Shown one piece after another: positions 34,570 through 44,113 of a stretch of 64,000 bases of DNA. This stretch comes from an uncultured Christensenella sp. (GTDB lineage Bacteria > Bacillota > Clostridia > Christensenellales > Borkfalkiaceae), in NCBI GenBank assembly GCA_910578565.1, contig CAJTQF010000004.1, forward strand, positions 97,670 to 161,669. The letters are read 5' to 3'. A program made the position numbers and the translations under genes. Below the pieces are notes generated by a model that saw only the letters and a program-made list of their open reading frames with translations, was not told the origin of the DNA and searched no databases. Position 1 is the first letter of the stretch. The number at the start of each line of letters is the position of its first letter.

Positions 34570-35619
34570 TTAGTCATCGTCACGTTTAAGTTTTACTTTA
34601 CCCGCTACAGCGCGGCGGTTATCGTCGCTTATCGCAGCATAATGCTTTCGCGTAGTGTTTACGTCTTTGTGTCCCAAAACGTCTGCAACAATATAAATAT
34701 CACCAGTTGCTTTGTATAACGCAGTACCGTAAGTTGATCTTAACTTATGCGGTGAAATTTTTTTAAGAGGAGAGACAATTTTAGCATATTTATTGACAAG
34801 ATTTTCAACGGCTCGTACTGTAATGCGGTTTTGATTGTTAGATATGAAGAGTGCATTTGTATCGCCTGTTATATCAATAGTCTGATCTTTATATTCTATA
34901 TATCGCTGCAATGCTGAAGCGACATCATCATCAAAGTATAAAATAGTTTTGTTTCCGCCTTTGCGCGTAACAATAAAAGAATTATCGTTGAAATTTAAAT
35001 CGTCATTGTTGAGTCCCACAAGCTCGCTGATACGTATACCGGTGCCAAGGAAGAGCATTAGTATGGCACTGTCTCTGACTTTATTTTTTTCGTGGTAAGC
35101 AAGTTGGTGGCGCGTAAGCCCGTTTCCGCTTTCTGCAGTATCGATAATGCTGAATATTTCGTTGCCGTCAAGTCTGATAATAGGCTTTTCGTGGATTTTT
35201 GGTGTAGCGACTTTAGCAGAATTATCAACACTTATAAAACCCTTATTAAAAAAATATTTAAACATTGCCCTAACAGAAGATAATTTTCTGGCTTTTGCTC
35301 TGTCGTTACAATTATGCTGCTTACCGCAATAGTTATAGTGGGAGAGAAAACCCAAAAAATATTCAATATCTGTACTCGTAACTTGACTCAAATCTTCCAA
35401 TGTAAAATCTTTTACAGATTTTCCTTGGAATCTTTTTTCTGATAAGAAATAGAAAAAAATCTTCAGATCATGAGCATAATTAAGTCTTGTTAAAGTGCTT
35501 GTTTGACTGTCTATTGCAAGAAAATAATCATAACAGAAAGTCGGGAGATCGTTTTCAAGCAATCTCTCGATCGTTTCCAAGTTTTTATTATTTCTTTGAA
35601 CGTAGTAATCCGTACCCAT
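34570..35619 (-). CDS. Tyrosine recombinase (XerC/XerD family)
   Basis: A 349-aa DNA strand-exchange enzyme. The N-terminal SAM-like DNA-binding domain covers ~1-150 (YFLAIDSQTSTLTRLNYAHD). Catalytic residues of the C-terminal domain: Arg in LGTGIRISELVGL, Lys in TRKGGNKTILYF, H-x-x-R in SPHKLRSTYGTAL, His in DVLGHKDVNTT, and Tyr in TTRKHYAAI. It is slightly longer than standard XerC/XerD (~300 aa), mostly through an N-terminal extension. There is no excisionase or phage gene beside it, and it lies in housekeeping context next to lexA, so it may be the cell's own dimer-resolution enzyme rather than a mobile integrase. This remains open. Confidence 0.85.
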   Translation of the reverse strand: MGTDYYVQRNNKNLETIERLLENDLPTFCYDYFLAIDSQTSTLTRLNYAHDLKIFFYFLSEKRFQGKSVKDFTLEDLSQVTSTDIEYFLGFLSHYNYCGKQHNCNDRAKARKLSSVRAMFKYFFNKGFISVDNSAKVATPKIHEKPIIRLDGNEIFSIIDTAESGNGLTRHQLAYHEKNKVRDSAILMLFLGTGIRISELVGLNNDDLNFNDNSFIVTRKGGNKTILYFDDDVASALQRYIEYKDQTIDITGDTNALFISNNQNRITVRAVENLVNKYAKIVSPLKKISPHKLRSTYGTALYKATGDIYIVADVLGHKDVNTTRKHYAAISDDNRRAVAGKVKLKRDDD

Positions 35620-35802
35620 AGCAGTAGTTGATCAATGTTAAATATATTTAAGTGTTCGTAAAACACAGCTTTTACGAAGAATTTGTAAATTTTATCAAAT
35701 AAAATAAGTTTACAAAATTTTTATAAATAAAAAGAATTTATGTGTTTGACAAGAATAAACATTAAACCATATCCAGAATAGCTATTATGTCAGACATAGT
35801 AT

Positions 35803-35834
35803 ATAGAAAATGGGCATTTAAGCCCATTTTCTAT
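35803..35834 (-). terminator. Terminator at the end of the glycogen operon
   Basis: ATAGAAAATGGGC / GCCCATTTTCTAT, 6-nt loop. It overlaps the glgP stop codon. The U-tract is short. Confidence 0.65.
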
Positions 35835-38257
35835 TTTATTGATTTAAGATTCCAAACGTTATTTGCGTAATCTGCTATAGATCTGTCGGCAGAAAATTTG
35901 CCTGCGGCTGCAATATTGTTAAGAGACATTTGGTTCCATAAATTTTTATTTTTGGTATAAAGTTTTGAAATAGATTGTTGCGTACTGCTGTAAGCGCCGA
36001 AATCAGCCATACACATATAAGGATCCGCCACCGGTAATTCTGTCAATAGATAATTTGCAATATCTGCAAACGATTGACCGTTAAAACCAATTATAAGTGA
36101 CTCAACAATTCTTCTCAGTTTAGGCGACTCGTTATAATATTTGCTTGAGCTGTAACCATCGCGCCAGATAGTGTCAACTTCATTCGCCTTTAAACCGAAT
36201 ATGAAAATATTTTCATTACCTACACATTCGGCCATTTCAACGTTTGCGCCGTCAAGTGTACCTATTGTCAGCGCGCCGTTAATCATAAATTTCATATTAC
36301 CGGTACCGCTTGCTTCCTTTCCAGCAAGCGAAATCTGTTCTGATACTTCAGATGCCGGCATGAGTTTTTCAGACATTGTAACGTTGTAATCTTCCATATA
36401 TACAACGTTTAATTTTGCATTAATTTTAGGATTTTTTCTGATGTCCGCAGCAAGGAAATTGATTAACTTAATAATCTTTTTCGCCATATCATAGCCTGGC
36501 GCCGCTTTTGCACCGAAAATATACGTTTTAGGCACAACGTTTAAATCGGGATTATCAGTCAAATCAAGATAACAATCGATTATATTTAAAACGTTTAAAA
36601 GCTGGCGCTTATACTCATGCAATCTTTTTGCCTGAACGTCAAAAATTGTATCGGGATTAATTACAATTCCCTGCTTCTTTTTTGCAAACTCGGCAAATTG
36701 TTTCTTCTTTATTAATTTTATTTCGTCAAGTTTTGCAAGAACAGTTTTATCATTTTCATATTTTTTAAATTCGATAAGTTTTGAACTGTCAAGCGCATAA
36801 CCTGTACCTATGCATTCGTCAAGTAAAGCACAAAGTTCGGGATTTGATTGATTGAGCCAACGTCTGTGAGCAATGCCGTTTGTTACGTTGGTAAATTTTT
36901 CGGGAGAAAAATCGTAAAAATCTTTGAACACAGACTTCTTTATTATATCGCTATGAAGTTCAGAAACACCGTTTACGTTGTGACCGCCATAGACAGACAG
37001 ATTTGCCATTTTAATTCTGTCATGCTCGATTATCGACATTCTTGAAATCTTAGCCCATTCACCGGGAAATGCATTCCAAAGCTGTTCGCATAACCGTCTG
37101 TTAATTTCTTTGATGATTGAGTGAATTCTGGGAACAGTCCTTTCTATCAGGTCTTCAGACCAGGTTTCAAGGGCTTCTGCCAATACTGTATGGTTCGTGT
37201 ACGCGCAGGTTGCGGTTGTAATCGCCCACGCTTCGTTCCAATCGTAGAAATATTCGTCTACAAGTATACGCATAAGTTCGGGAATTGCCATAGCCGGATG
37301 CGTATCGTTAAGATGTATTGCCGCCAATTTGGGTAAATCTCTTAAATCACCGTATCTGTGTCTATGGTCGGAAACAATATTTTGTATCGAAGCCGAACAC
37401 AGGAAATACTGTTGCTTGAGTCTAAGCGATTTTCCTGCAATGTGATTATCTGCAGGATACAAAACTTTTGTCAAAAGGTCAGCATCGTTTTCTTCCGTCA
37501 TCGACTGATAGTAATCGCCCTGAGAGAATAATTTCATATTGAAATCTTGTCTGGGCTTTGCTTTCCATAGTCTTAAAACCGAAACAGCTTCGCTATCTTT
37601 ACCGGAAATCATCATATCGTAAGCGACAGCTTCAATCTCTTTACTGTTTATATATTCCGTTTTAAGCCCCGTTTCCGTCCACTTCTCTTCTATTTGCCCG
37701 TTAAATCTTACAATAAAAGATTTATCCGTTCTTTGGGTAAGCCAAACTTCACCGCCGGGGAGCCAGACATCCGGCAATTCCATCTGCCAGCCGTCAACAA
37801 TTTTTTGTTTAAACAGACCGTATTCATAGCGCAACGAGAAGCCCATTGCAGGATAATTTCCCGTTGCAAGGGCGTCCATAAAGCATGCCGCCAATCTACC
37901 GAGACCACCGTTACCTAAGCCTGCGTCAGGTTCTTGTTCATAGAGTTCGTCAAGCGATAACCCGTATGAAGAAACAACTTTTTCAAAAATCGAAGTCGCA
38001 TTAAGATTATATAAGCTGTTTTTCAACGAACGCCCCAAAAGGAATTCCATGCAAAGGTAATATACTCTTTTTGCTCGTTTTGCCTTTACTTTTTTATGAA
38101 ACTGTTGTCTCTTTTCAAGCAGAATGTCTCTCACTGCCATGACAACTGCTTTATAAATTTGATCTTTAGACGCTTCGGCAGGGCTAACCCCGAAATATCT
38201 TGACAATTTGCCCTTGATTAATTCCTTAACTTCTTTTTCGGTAATAGTTGTGCTCAT
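35831..38257 (-). CDS. glgP: Glycogen/maltodextrin phosphorylase
   Basis: This 808-aa PLP enzyme releases glucose-1-phosphate from glycogen. Recognisable motifs: EPDAGLGNGGLGRLAACFMD, HLNDTHPAMAIPELMRIL, and the PLP-lysine signature EASGTGNMKFMINGALTIGT. The length is typical of the bacterial GT35 family. AGGAG precedes the start at 38257. It is the last gene of glgB-C-D-A-P, so storage and breakdown are co-transcribed. No truncation is visible. Confidence 0.95.
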   Translation of the reverse strand: MSTTITEKEVKELIKGKLSRYFGVSPAEASKDQIYKAVVMAVRDILLEKRQQFHKKVKAKRAKRVYYLCMEFLLGRSLKNSLYNLNATSIFEKVVSSYGLSLDELYEQEPDAGLGNGGLGRLAACFMDALATGNYPAMGFSLRYEYGLFKQKIVDGWQMELPDVWLPGGEVWLTQRTDKSFIVRFNGQIEEKWTETGLKTEYINSKEIEAVAYDMMISGKDSEAVSVLRLWKAKPRQDFNMKLFSQGDYYQSMTEENDADLLTKVLYPADNHIAGKSLRLKQQYFLCSASIQNIVSDHRHRYGDLRDLPKLAAIHLNDTHPAMAIPELMRILVDEYFYDWNEAWAITTATCAYTNHTVLAEALETWSEDLIERTVPRIHSIIKEINRRLCEQLWNAFPGEWAKISRMSIIEHDRIKMANLSVYGGHNVNGVSELHSDIIKKSVFKDFYDFSPEKFTNVTNGIAHRRWLNQSNPELCALLDECIGTGYALDSSKLIEFKKYENDKTVLAKLDEIKLIKKKQFAEFAKKKQGIVINPDTIFDVQAKRLHEYKRQLLNVLNIIDCYLDLTDNPDLNVVPKTYIFGAKAAPGYDMAKKIIKLINFLAADIRKNPKINAKLNVVYMEDYNVTMSEKLMPASEVSEQISLAGKEASGTGNMKFMINGALTIGTLDGANVEMAECVGNENIFIFGLKANEVDTIWRDGYSSSKYYNESPKLRRIVESLIIGFNGQSFADIANYLLTELPVADPYMCMADFGAYSSTQQSISKLYTKNKNLWNQMSLNNIAAAGKFSADRSIADYANNVWNLKSIK

Positions 38258-38284
38258 TAAGTTCTCCTATAAAAATTGTAAATT

Positions 38285-39793
38285 TTATTTAAGCATATCT
38301 AAATAGAGATTTTCATAATCACCCGCCGAATGATTCCAACTGAAATCGGTTGTCGCGGCGCGGTACATTATTTTTTCCCATTTTGACTTGTTTTTATAAT
38401 CGCTAATAGCTTCCCGTATAACGTGCAACATATCGTGTGCATTAAAATTAGCGAATGTATATCCGTTTTCAAGCGGCTTGATACTGTCGTATAGTCCGCC
38501 GGTTTCTCTGACAATAGGAACAGTTCCATAACGGCAGGCAATCATTTGCGACAAGCCGCAGGGTTCCGATTTTGACGGCATAAGGAAAATATCCGAACCC
38601 GAATATATTTTTCTGGATAAATCGCCGTTAAACACAATGTTCGCGCTCATTTTTTCAGGATATCTTCTTGCAAGATCGCTAAAATACCCTTCAAAATGCG
38701 CGTCGCCTGTTCCCAAAAGAACAAACTGAATGTCGTCCTGCAACAATTCTTCAATTATATTTGTAACAAGGTCAAGCCCCTTATGAGAAACAAGGCGGGT
38801 CACCATTGAAATTATCGGTGTTCCTGGCTTTACCGGAAGCCCCAACATTTTTTGAAGTCCCCTTTTGCAAACTGCTTTATTTCCGAAATTATCGGCAGTA
38901 AAATTAGCATATAGGTGATTATCCGATTCGCTATTATAGCTTAAATCGTCAATTCCGTTAAGAATACCGCAAAGTTTAAATTCATTTCTGCGTATAATCG
39001 GGTCAAGCCCGTGCGCAAAATACGGGTCTTTGATTTCTTGCGCATACTTAGGACTTACCGTAGAAAATCTTTCACAACATTCTATTGCGCCCTTCATAAG
39101 GTTTATACTGTTTTTGTATTCTACGAGATATTGATATTTTCCGTAAATATCGAATAAATCGCACAGTAAATCAAGCGAATACTGACCCTGATATTCAATA
39201 TTATGTATGGTAAAGAGCGCCCTGATAAATTGGTACTCCTGCCTGAAACAATAATTGGTTTTAAGATAAATAGCAGCGAGCGCAGCCTGCCAGTCGTGAC
39301 AGTGCATAACGTCCGGATAAAAGTTAAGGAACGGCATAATTTCAAGCACGCTTTTAGAAAAGAACGCAAATCTTTCGCCGTCGTCATAATAACCGTAACA
39401 GCCGGGACGCTTGAAATAAAATTCGTTATCTACAAAGTAGAATGTTACTCCGTCTTTTTCATATGTAAATATGCCGCAGTACTGGTTTCTCCAGGCAAGA
39501 TGAACGTATAAATTACCGAGATAAGTAAATTTTTCTCTGTACTCCCACTTTATGTCTGAATAAAGCGGAACTACTACCCTAACATCGTATCTGCCCGTGG
39601 CAGCAAGCGCTTTCGATAAAGAACCGATAACTTCCGCAAGCCCACCCGTTGCAATAAACGGTGTGGATTCCGAAGCAACGAACAAAATTTTCTTTTTTTC
39701 TACATTCACTTCTTTAACTTTTTGTGTCTTTGTTTCAACAGGTTTAACTGATTTAGCTGTTGATTTTGTTGTCGTTTTTTTAGCCGTTGCCAT
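38285..39793 (-). CDS. glgA: Glycogen synthase (ADP-glucose dependent)
   Basis: A 502-aa GT5 enzyme that extends alpha-1,4-glucan from ADP-glucose. The first ~35 residues are an unusual Thr/Lys-rich extension (TAKKTTTKSTAKSVK...) before the usual start KKILFVASEST. The glycine loop reads FIATGGLAEV, where well-studied enzymes have K-T-G-G-L, so the Lys is replaced. Other motifs are normal: HCHDWQAALAAIYLKT, FTIHNIEYQG, GILNGIDD and the C-terminal PSKSEPCGLSQMIACRYGTV. It is fourth in the glg operon, between glgD and glgP. Confidence 0.93.
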   Translation of the reverse strand: MATAKKTTTKSTAKSVKPVETKTQKVKEVNVEKKKILFVASESTPFIATGGLAEVIGSLSKALAATGRYDVRVVVPLYSDIKWEYREKFTYLGNLYVHLAWRNQYCGIFTYEKDGVTFYFVDNEFYFKRPGCYGYYDDGERFAFFSKSVLEIMPFLNFYPDVMHCHDWQAALAAIYLKTNYCFRQEYQFIRALFTIHNIEYQGQYSLDLLCDLFDIYGKYQYLVEYKNSINLMKGAIECCERFSTVSPKYAQEIKDPYFAHGLDPIIRRNEFKLCGILNGIDDLSYNSESDNHLYANFTADNFGNKAVCKRGLQKMLGLPVKPGTPIISMVTRLVSHKGLDLVTNIIEELLQDDIQFVLLGTGDAHFEGYFSDLARRYPEKMSANIVFNGDLSRKIYSGSDIFLMPSKSEPCGLSQMIACRYGTVPIVRETGGLYDSIKPLENGYTFANFNAHDMLHVIREAISDYKNKSKWEKIMYRAATTDFSWNHSAGDYENLYLDMLK

Positions 39794-39814
39794 ACATTTT
39801 CCCCCTGATTTTGT

Positions 39815-40921
39815 TTATATTAACGAACCTTTATTTATAAAATAAGGTTTCAATTCGCAACCCGCAAGCGTTCTGCTATCGCGGATAACTGAATTTTTGT
39901 CGCTTACGACATATGAAATATTGCAGTTTTCGCCTACTATATTATCGGTCATAAGTATACAGTTTTTGACAACCGTACCTTTCCCTATCTTTACTCCGCG
40001 GAAAAGAATACTGTTTTCTACTGTGCCTTCAATAATACAACCGTCGGAAATAAGTGAATTTTTTACTTTTCCAGTTTCGGCGATTTTTGCAGGGGCGCTG
40101 TCGTTCACCTTTGTATAAACGTCTCTGTCACCGAAAATTTCATTACGGATTTTTTTATCAAGCAAATCCATATTTGCTTTGAAATAAGAAGTCAGCGAAT
40201 TAATGCTTGAATAATAACCTTCGAATTTATATCCGTAAAGATTATAAGTTTTAAGTCCGGGACTTAAAATGTCTTTTCCGAAACTTGTAAATCCGCTTTG
40301 GGCTGCATTCTGGATAAGCCTAATCAAAAACGAAGTACGGGCAACCATTACGTTAATGTAATTCTTTTTTACACCATTGGTCAAAGGATTTATTGAAAGC
40401 CCTGTTATACGCTCGTCCTTGTTGGTTTCAAAAGTCATATAATAATGCGATTGTTCTACTTCGTGTTCGTGATAGACAAGAGTAATATCCGCATTCTTTT
40501 TTATATGAAAATCAATTATCTTACTGTAATCGAGTTTGTAAATCGCGTCGCTGTCCGTTATTACAACAAAATCTTCTTTTGCTTTTTTCAAGAACGATAC
40601 GGTACCTTTAAGGGCTTCTAAACGATTTTTGTACAATGTTTCGGTATCGTTTATGTAGGGCGGTAATAAAATGAGACCCCCTTCTTTTCTTGCCAAATCC
40701 CAGTATTTTCCCGAACCGAGATGGTCCATAAGCGACTGGTAGTTGTTTTTTGTTATCATCCCTACGGTTGTAATTCCCGAGTTGACCATATTTGACAGAG
40801 CAAAATCAACAAGACGATATCTGCCGCCGTAAGGCACCGACCCAATTGACCTTACTTTAGTAAGTTCTGGTATGTTTTCTTCATTTATGCTTGAAAATAT
40901 AACACCTATGGTTGAAGCCAT
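39815..40921 (-). CDS. glgD: Glucose-1-phosphate adenylyltransferase, regulatory subunit GlgD
   Basis: A 368-aa homologue of GlgC that, in Firmicutes, pairs with GlgC to make ADP-glucose pyrophosphorylase and modulates its activity. It keeps the fold (GSVPYGGRYRLVDFALSNMV, VGMITKNNYQSLMDHLGSGK) but lacks the catalytic nucleotidyl motif GGxGxRL at the N-terminus (here SSINEENIPELTKVRSIGSV), as usual for GlgD. A left-handed beta-helix of hexapeptide repeats fills the C-terminal ~100 residues. It lies 14 nt after glgC. Confidence 0.92.
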   Translation of the reverse strand: MASTIGVIFSSINEENIPELTKVRSIGSVPYGGRYRLVDFALSNMVNSGITTVGMITKNNYQSLMDHLGSGKYWDLARKEGGLILLPPYINDTETLYKNRLEALKGTVSFLKKAKEDFVVITDSDAIYKLDYSKIIDFHIKKNADITLVYHEHEVEQSHYYMTFETNKDERITGLSINPLTNGVKKNYINVMVARTSFLIRLIQNAAQSGFTSFGKDILSPGLKTYNLYGYKFEGYYSSINSLTSYFKANMDLLDKKIRNEIFGDRDVYTKVNDSAPAKIAETGKVKNSLISDGCIIEGTVENSILFRGVKIGKGTVVKNCILMTDNIVGENCNISYVVSDKNSVIRDSRTLAGCELKPYFINKGSLI

Positions 40922-40934
40922 TTTTTATCCCCCA

Positions 40935-42140
40935 TTAAACGCTTTTATCAACTATTTCGCCTGCGGCAATTCTGCCTTTCTTGCTTACGGTAATGCCCCT
41001 GCCGAGAACGGTAATTCCGCCGGTTTTGCTTTCAACATTGCTCGCTTCCGTTTTCGGCGCGCCGATTACGGAATTTTCACCTATTGTAACTTCTTCGTCT
41101 ATTATGGCGTAGTTAATTTTTGCCCCCGACTTAACCACTATGTTTCCCATAAGAACACAATCAATTACTTCAGCGCCTTTTTCAATTACACAGTTTGTAC
41201 CGATAACCGAATTAACCACTTTACCTTCAATTTCGCCGCCGGTAGCCACAATAGAATTTACCACTTCTCCTTCTACGAAAGCGGGCGGCGCGAGCGGACT
41301 TTTTGAATGAACCACTCTGTCGCGGTCGTTAAGCTGAAAATTAGGTATCACGCCCAACAAATCCATATTCGCTTCCCAAAGCGAAGTAATTGTTCCTACG
41401 TCTTTCCAATATCCTTCAAAGCGGTAAGAATACATCTTCTCCCCTGCGTCGAGCATTGCGGGAAGTACGTTTTTACCAAAATCGTTTTCAGACTGGGGAT
41501 TGGCTTCATCTAACTCGAGATACTTGAAAAGTTTTGAAGCCGTAAATATGTATATGCCCATAGAAGCTAAATTGCTTTTGGGGTTTGCGGGTTTTTCTTC
41601 AAATTCGTAAATAGAACCGTCGCGCTTTGTATTTAAAATTCCAAATCTTGACGCTTCGTTTAAAGGAACTTCCATACACGCAATAGTACAGTCTGCTTTG
41701 GCCGCTTTATGCGCTTGTAACATTTTATCGTAATCCATTTTATAAATATGGTCACCGGAAAGTATAAGCACGTATTCGGGATCATACATCTTCATAAATC
41801 TTATGTTCTGATAAATTGCGTTTGCCGTACCCTTGTACCAGGATGTATCCGTCTTTGCCTCGTAAGGCGACAAAATATGTACCCCGCCGAACGTTCTGTC
41901 CAAATCCCAGGGTTGTCCGTTACCGACGTACTCGTTAAGTACCAACGGCTGGTACTGAGTAAGTACCCCGACGGTATCGATACCGGAATTAATACAGTTT
42001 GACAGCGGAAAGTCAATAATCCTGTATTTTGCTCCGAAAGACACAGCAGGTTTTGCAATGTTGTTTGTCAATGCATACAGTCTGCTGCCCTGCCCGCCTG
42101 CAAGCAACATTGCAACGCATTCTTTTTTTCTTAACATCAA
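40935..42140 (-). CDS. glgC: Glucose-1-phosphate adenylyltransferase, catalytic subunit
   Basis: A 401-aa enzyme that makes ADP-glucose from ATP and glucose-1-phosphate, the committed step of glycogen synthesis. Motifs: [16 protein letters not shown] (nucleotide loop), [35 protein letters not shown] (catalytic Asp) and [20 protein letters not shown]. The C-terminal part is a beta-helix ([20 protein letters not shown]). The start overlaps the stop of glgB by 4 nt (ATGA), so translation is coupled. Intact. Confidence 0.95.
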   Translation of the reverse strand: MMLRKKECVAMLLAGGQGSRLYALTNNIAKPAVSFGAKYRIIDFPLSNCINSGIDTVGVLTQYQPLVLNEYVGNGQPWDLDRTFGGVHILSPYEAKTDTSWYKGTANAIYQNIRFMKMYDPEYVLILSGDHIYKMDYDKMLQAHKAAKADCTIACMEVPLNEASRFGILNTKRDGSIYEFEEKPANPKSNLASMGIYIFTASKLFKYLELDEANPQSENDFGKNVLPAMLDAGEKMYSYRFEGYWKDVGTITSLWEANMDLLGVIPNFQLNDRDRVVHSKSPLAPPAFVEGEVVNSIVATGGEIEGKVVNSVIGTNCVIEKGAEVIDCVLMGNIVVKSGAKINYAIIDEEVTIGENSVIGAPKTEASNVESKTGGITVLGRGITVSKKGRIAAGEIVDKSV

Positions 42141-43999
42141 AATATCCCCTTATTAATAATTTCTGATTTTAAATATATGCAACTCAGCCTTGGTATATCG
42201 ACGGTAATCGAGTATTCCTTACCGTGACTTGCTATTTTTTGGGTTGAGTACACCTTTCTTATCTTTTTTCCGCAACCGCCGTAACTCTTCATATCGGTGT
42301 TAAAAGCTAAACGGTACTTCCCCTGTCTTATCCCTATGCGATAATCCTTAATATCAACGCCTGAGAAATTTATTATCGCAGTAATGCTTTCACCTGATTT
42401 CGAATACCTGCTGAAAGCAAGAACATTATTATAACTGTCATCTACAGAAAGCCACTCAAAACCTTCCCAGCTTTTTTCAATTTCGTACAGTGGTTTATTT
42501 TCAAGATAAAATTTATTAAGTTTCTTAATAAAAGCCGTCATTTTTCGGTGCTTTTCAAACTTTAATAAACAAAAATCAATGCCGGTAGTAAAATCCCATT
42601 CTTTGAACTGGGCTATTTCATAGCCCATAAAATTGAGTTTTTTACCGGGATGCGCGTACATAAATCCAAGCAAAACGCGCTCGCCTGCAAATTTATCGTC
42701 ATACTCGCCCCACATTTTATTGACTATAGAGCCTTTTACGTGAACCACTTCGTCGTGTGATAACGGCAAAATGAAATTTTCCGAAAAGGCGTAAACCAAT
42801 GAAAATGTGATTTTATTATGGTGGTAATTCCTGAAATAAGGGTCCTGTCGGCAGTAAAATAAAACGTCGTTCATCCAGCCCATATTCCACTTATAATCAA
42901 ATCCGAGTCCGCCTTTTTCGATTTTTTCAGTAACGCCGCTATACGCAGTCGATTCTTCTGCGGCAATAATTACGTGCGGAAAGTTTGCCTTTATTGTTGT
43001 ATTTAATTTTTTAATAAATTCAATCGCTTCAAGATTTCTGTTATCACCGTATATATTCGGAGTCCAGTCGCCGTCGCATTTATCGTAATTGAGATAAAGC
43101 ATTGAAGCAACTGCGTCAACTCTCAACCCGTCGATATTGTACATATCAAGAAAAAACGTTGCGGATGATAAGAGAAAACTATTGACTTCTCCCCTGCCAA
43201 AATCAAATTTGCGCGTACCCCAGCCGGTATGTTCCATTTTGTCCCAAAGCGGACATTCATATAACGGCTGACCGTCAAATTCGTATAAACCCCAATCGTC
43301 TTTGGGAAAGTGTGCCGGGACCCAGTCTAAAATTACTTTTATACCGTTGGCGTGAAAAGCGTCAACCAAACGTTTAAATTCGCTCGGAGTTCCAAGTCTC
43401 GACGTTATTGCAAAATAACCTGTTACCTGATACCCCCATGACCCGTCGTACGGGAACTCCGTCACAGGCATAAACTCAACATGGGTATAGCCGAGTTTTT
43501 TTACATAGGGAACAAGTTCTTTTTCAAGTTCTGAATAAGTGTAATATGAATTATCTTTATGCCGTTTCCAGGAAAGTAAACTTACTTCGTAAATATTGAC
43601 AGGTTGTCCGTCTTTGGGTTTCGCCGGGCGGTATGTATCGCTTTTAGAAATATCGATAACCTTAGAATAAAAGGAATTAGGTAAATCCGTTGCAAATGCG
43701 TAAGGGTCGGCTTTTAAAATTTCTCTCCCGTCTAACGTTGATATGCAATAAGCGTACCGTTGCCCTTCTTCGGCACAAACAACAGCTTCGAAACTTTCAT
43801 CATCAAAAAGTCTTGTCATTGAAATACCGTCAATGCCCAAGCCGACTATTGTTACCGATTTTGCATGCGGCGCCCATACCCTGAAAACATATTTTTGTTT
43901 GGAAATCTTATGACATCCGAAAAATTCATAGGCTTTGAAATCCTTTCCGTTATGGAAACTTTCAAGCCGAAGCCGATTATCAAAAAGCCCCTTTACCAT
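42137..43999 (-). CDS. glgB: 1,4-alpha-glucan branching enzyme
   Basis: A 620-aa GH13 enzyme introducing alpha-1,6 branches into glycogen. An N-terminal CBM48 domain ([18 protein letters not shown]) is followed by the catalytic barrel: [40 protein letters not shown], the nucleophile Asp in [15 protein letters not shown], the acid/base Glu in [15 protein letters not shown] and the third Asp region [14 protein letters not shown]. It is first in the operon. The start ATG at 43999 is only ~10 bp from a good -10, so the mRNA may have almost no leader; no other sensible start is seen. Confidence 0.95.
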   Translation of the reverse strand: MVKGLFDNRLRLESFHNGKDFKAYEFFGCHKISKQKYVFRVWAPHAKSVTIVGLGIDGISMTRLFDDESFEAVVCAEEGQRYAYCISTLDGREILKADPYAFATDLPNSFYSKVIDISKSDTYRPAKPKDGQPVNIYEVSLLSWKRHKDNSYYTYSELEKELVPYVKKLGYTHVEFMPVTEFPYDGSWGYQVTGYFAITSRLGTPSEFKRLVDAFHANGIKVILDWVPAHFPKDDWGLYEFDGQPLYECPLWDKMEHTGWGTRKFDFGRGEVNSFLLSSATFFLDMYNIDGLRVDAVASMLYLNYDKCDGDWTPNIYGDNRNLEAIEFIKKLNTTIKANFPHVIIAAEESTAYSGVTEKIEKGGLGFDYKWNMGWMNDVLFYCRQDPYFRNYHHNKITFSLVYAFSENFILPLSHDEVVHVKGSIVNKMWGEYDDKFAGERVLLGFMYAHPGKKLNFMGYEIAQFKEWDFTTGIDFCLLKFEKHRKMTAFIKKLNKFYLENKPLYEIEKSWEGFEWLSVDDSYNNVLAFSRYSKSGESITAIINFSGVDIKDYRIGIRQGKYRLAFNTDMKSYGGCGKKIRKVYSTQKIASHGKEYSITVDIPRLSCIYLKSEIINKGIF

Positions 44000-44008
44000 A
44001 CCTTAAAT

Positions 44009-44037
44009 ATTTTACCATATACTTACATTTTTTTCAA
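44009..44037 (-). promoter_or_regulatory. Sigma-A promoter of the glgBCDAP operon
   Basis: Minus strand TTGAAA (44032-44037), exactly 17 bp, TAAAAT (44009-44014). The predicted start site near 44002 leaves a leader of only a few bases before the glgB ATG. Confidence 0.65.
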
Positions 44038-44081
44038 GATGCAAAACAAAAAAATTCAATATTTTTTAAATTAATTTACAA

Positions 44082-44107
44082 TAAAATGCACGGCGGTATG
44101 CCGTGCA
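44082..44107 (-). terminator. Terminator of htpG
   Basis: TGCACGGC, loop ATACC, GCCGTGCA, followed on the minus strand by TTTTATT. Confidence 0.8.
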
Positions 44108-44113
44108 CATCAA

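Noticed and set aside
34570-35619. Integrated phage or second mobile element marked by the tyrosine recombinase
   Set aside because: No phage, excisionase or tRNA target lies nearby; both neighbours are ordinary chromosomal genes.
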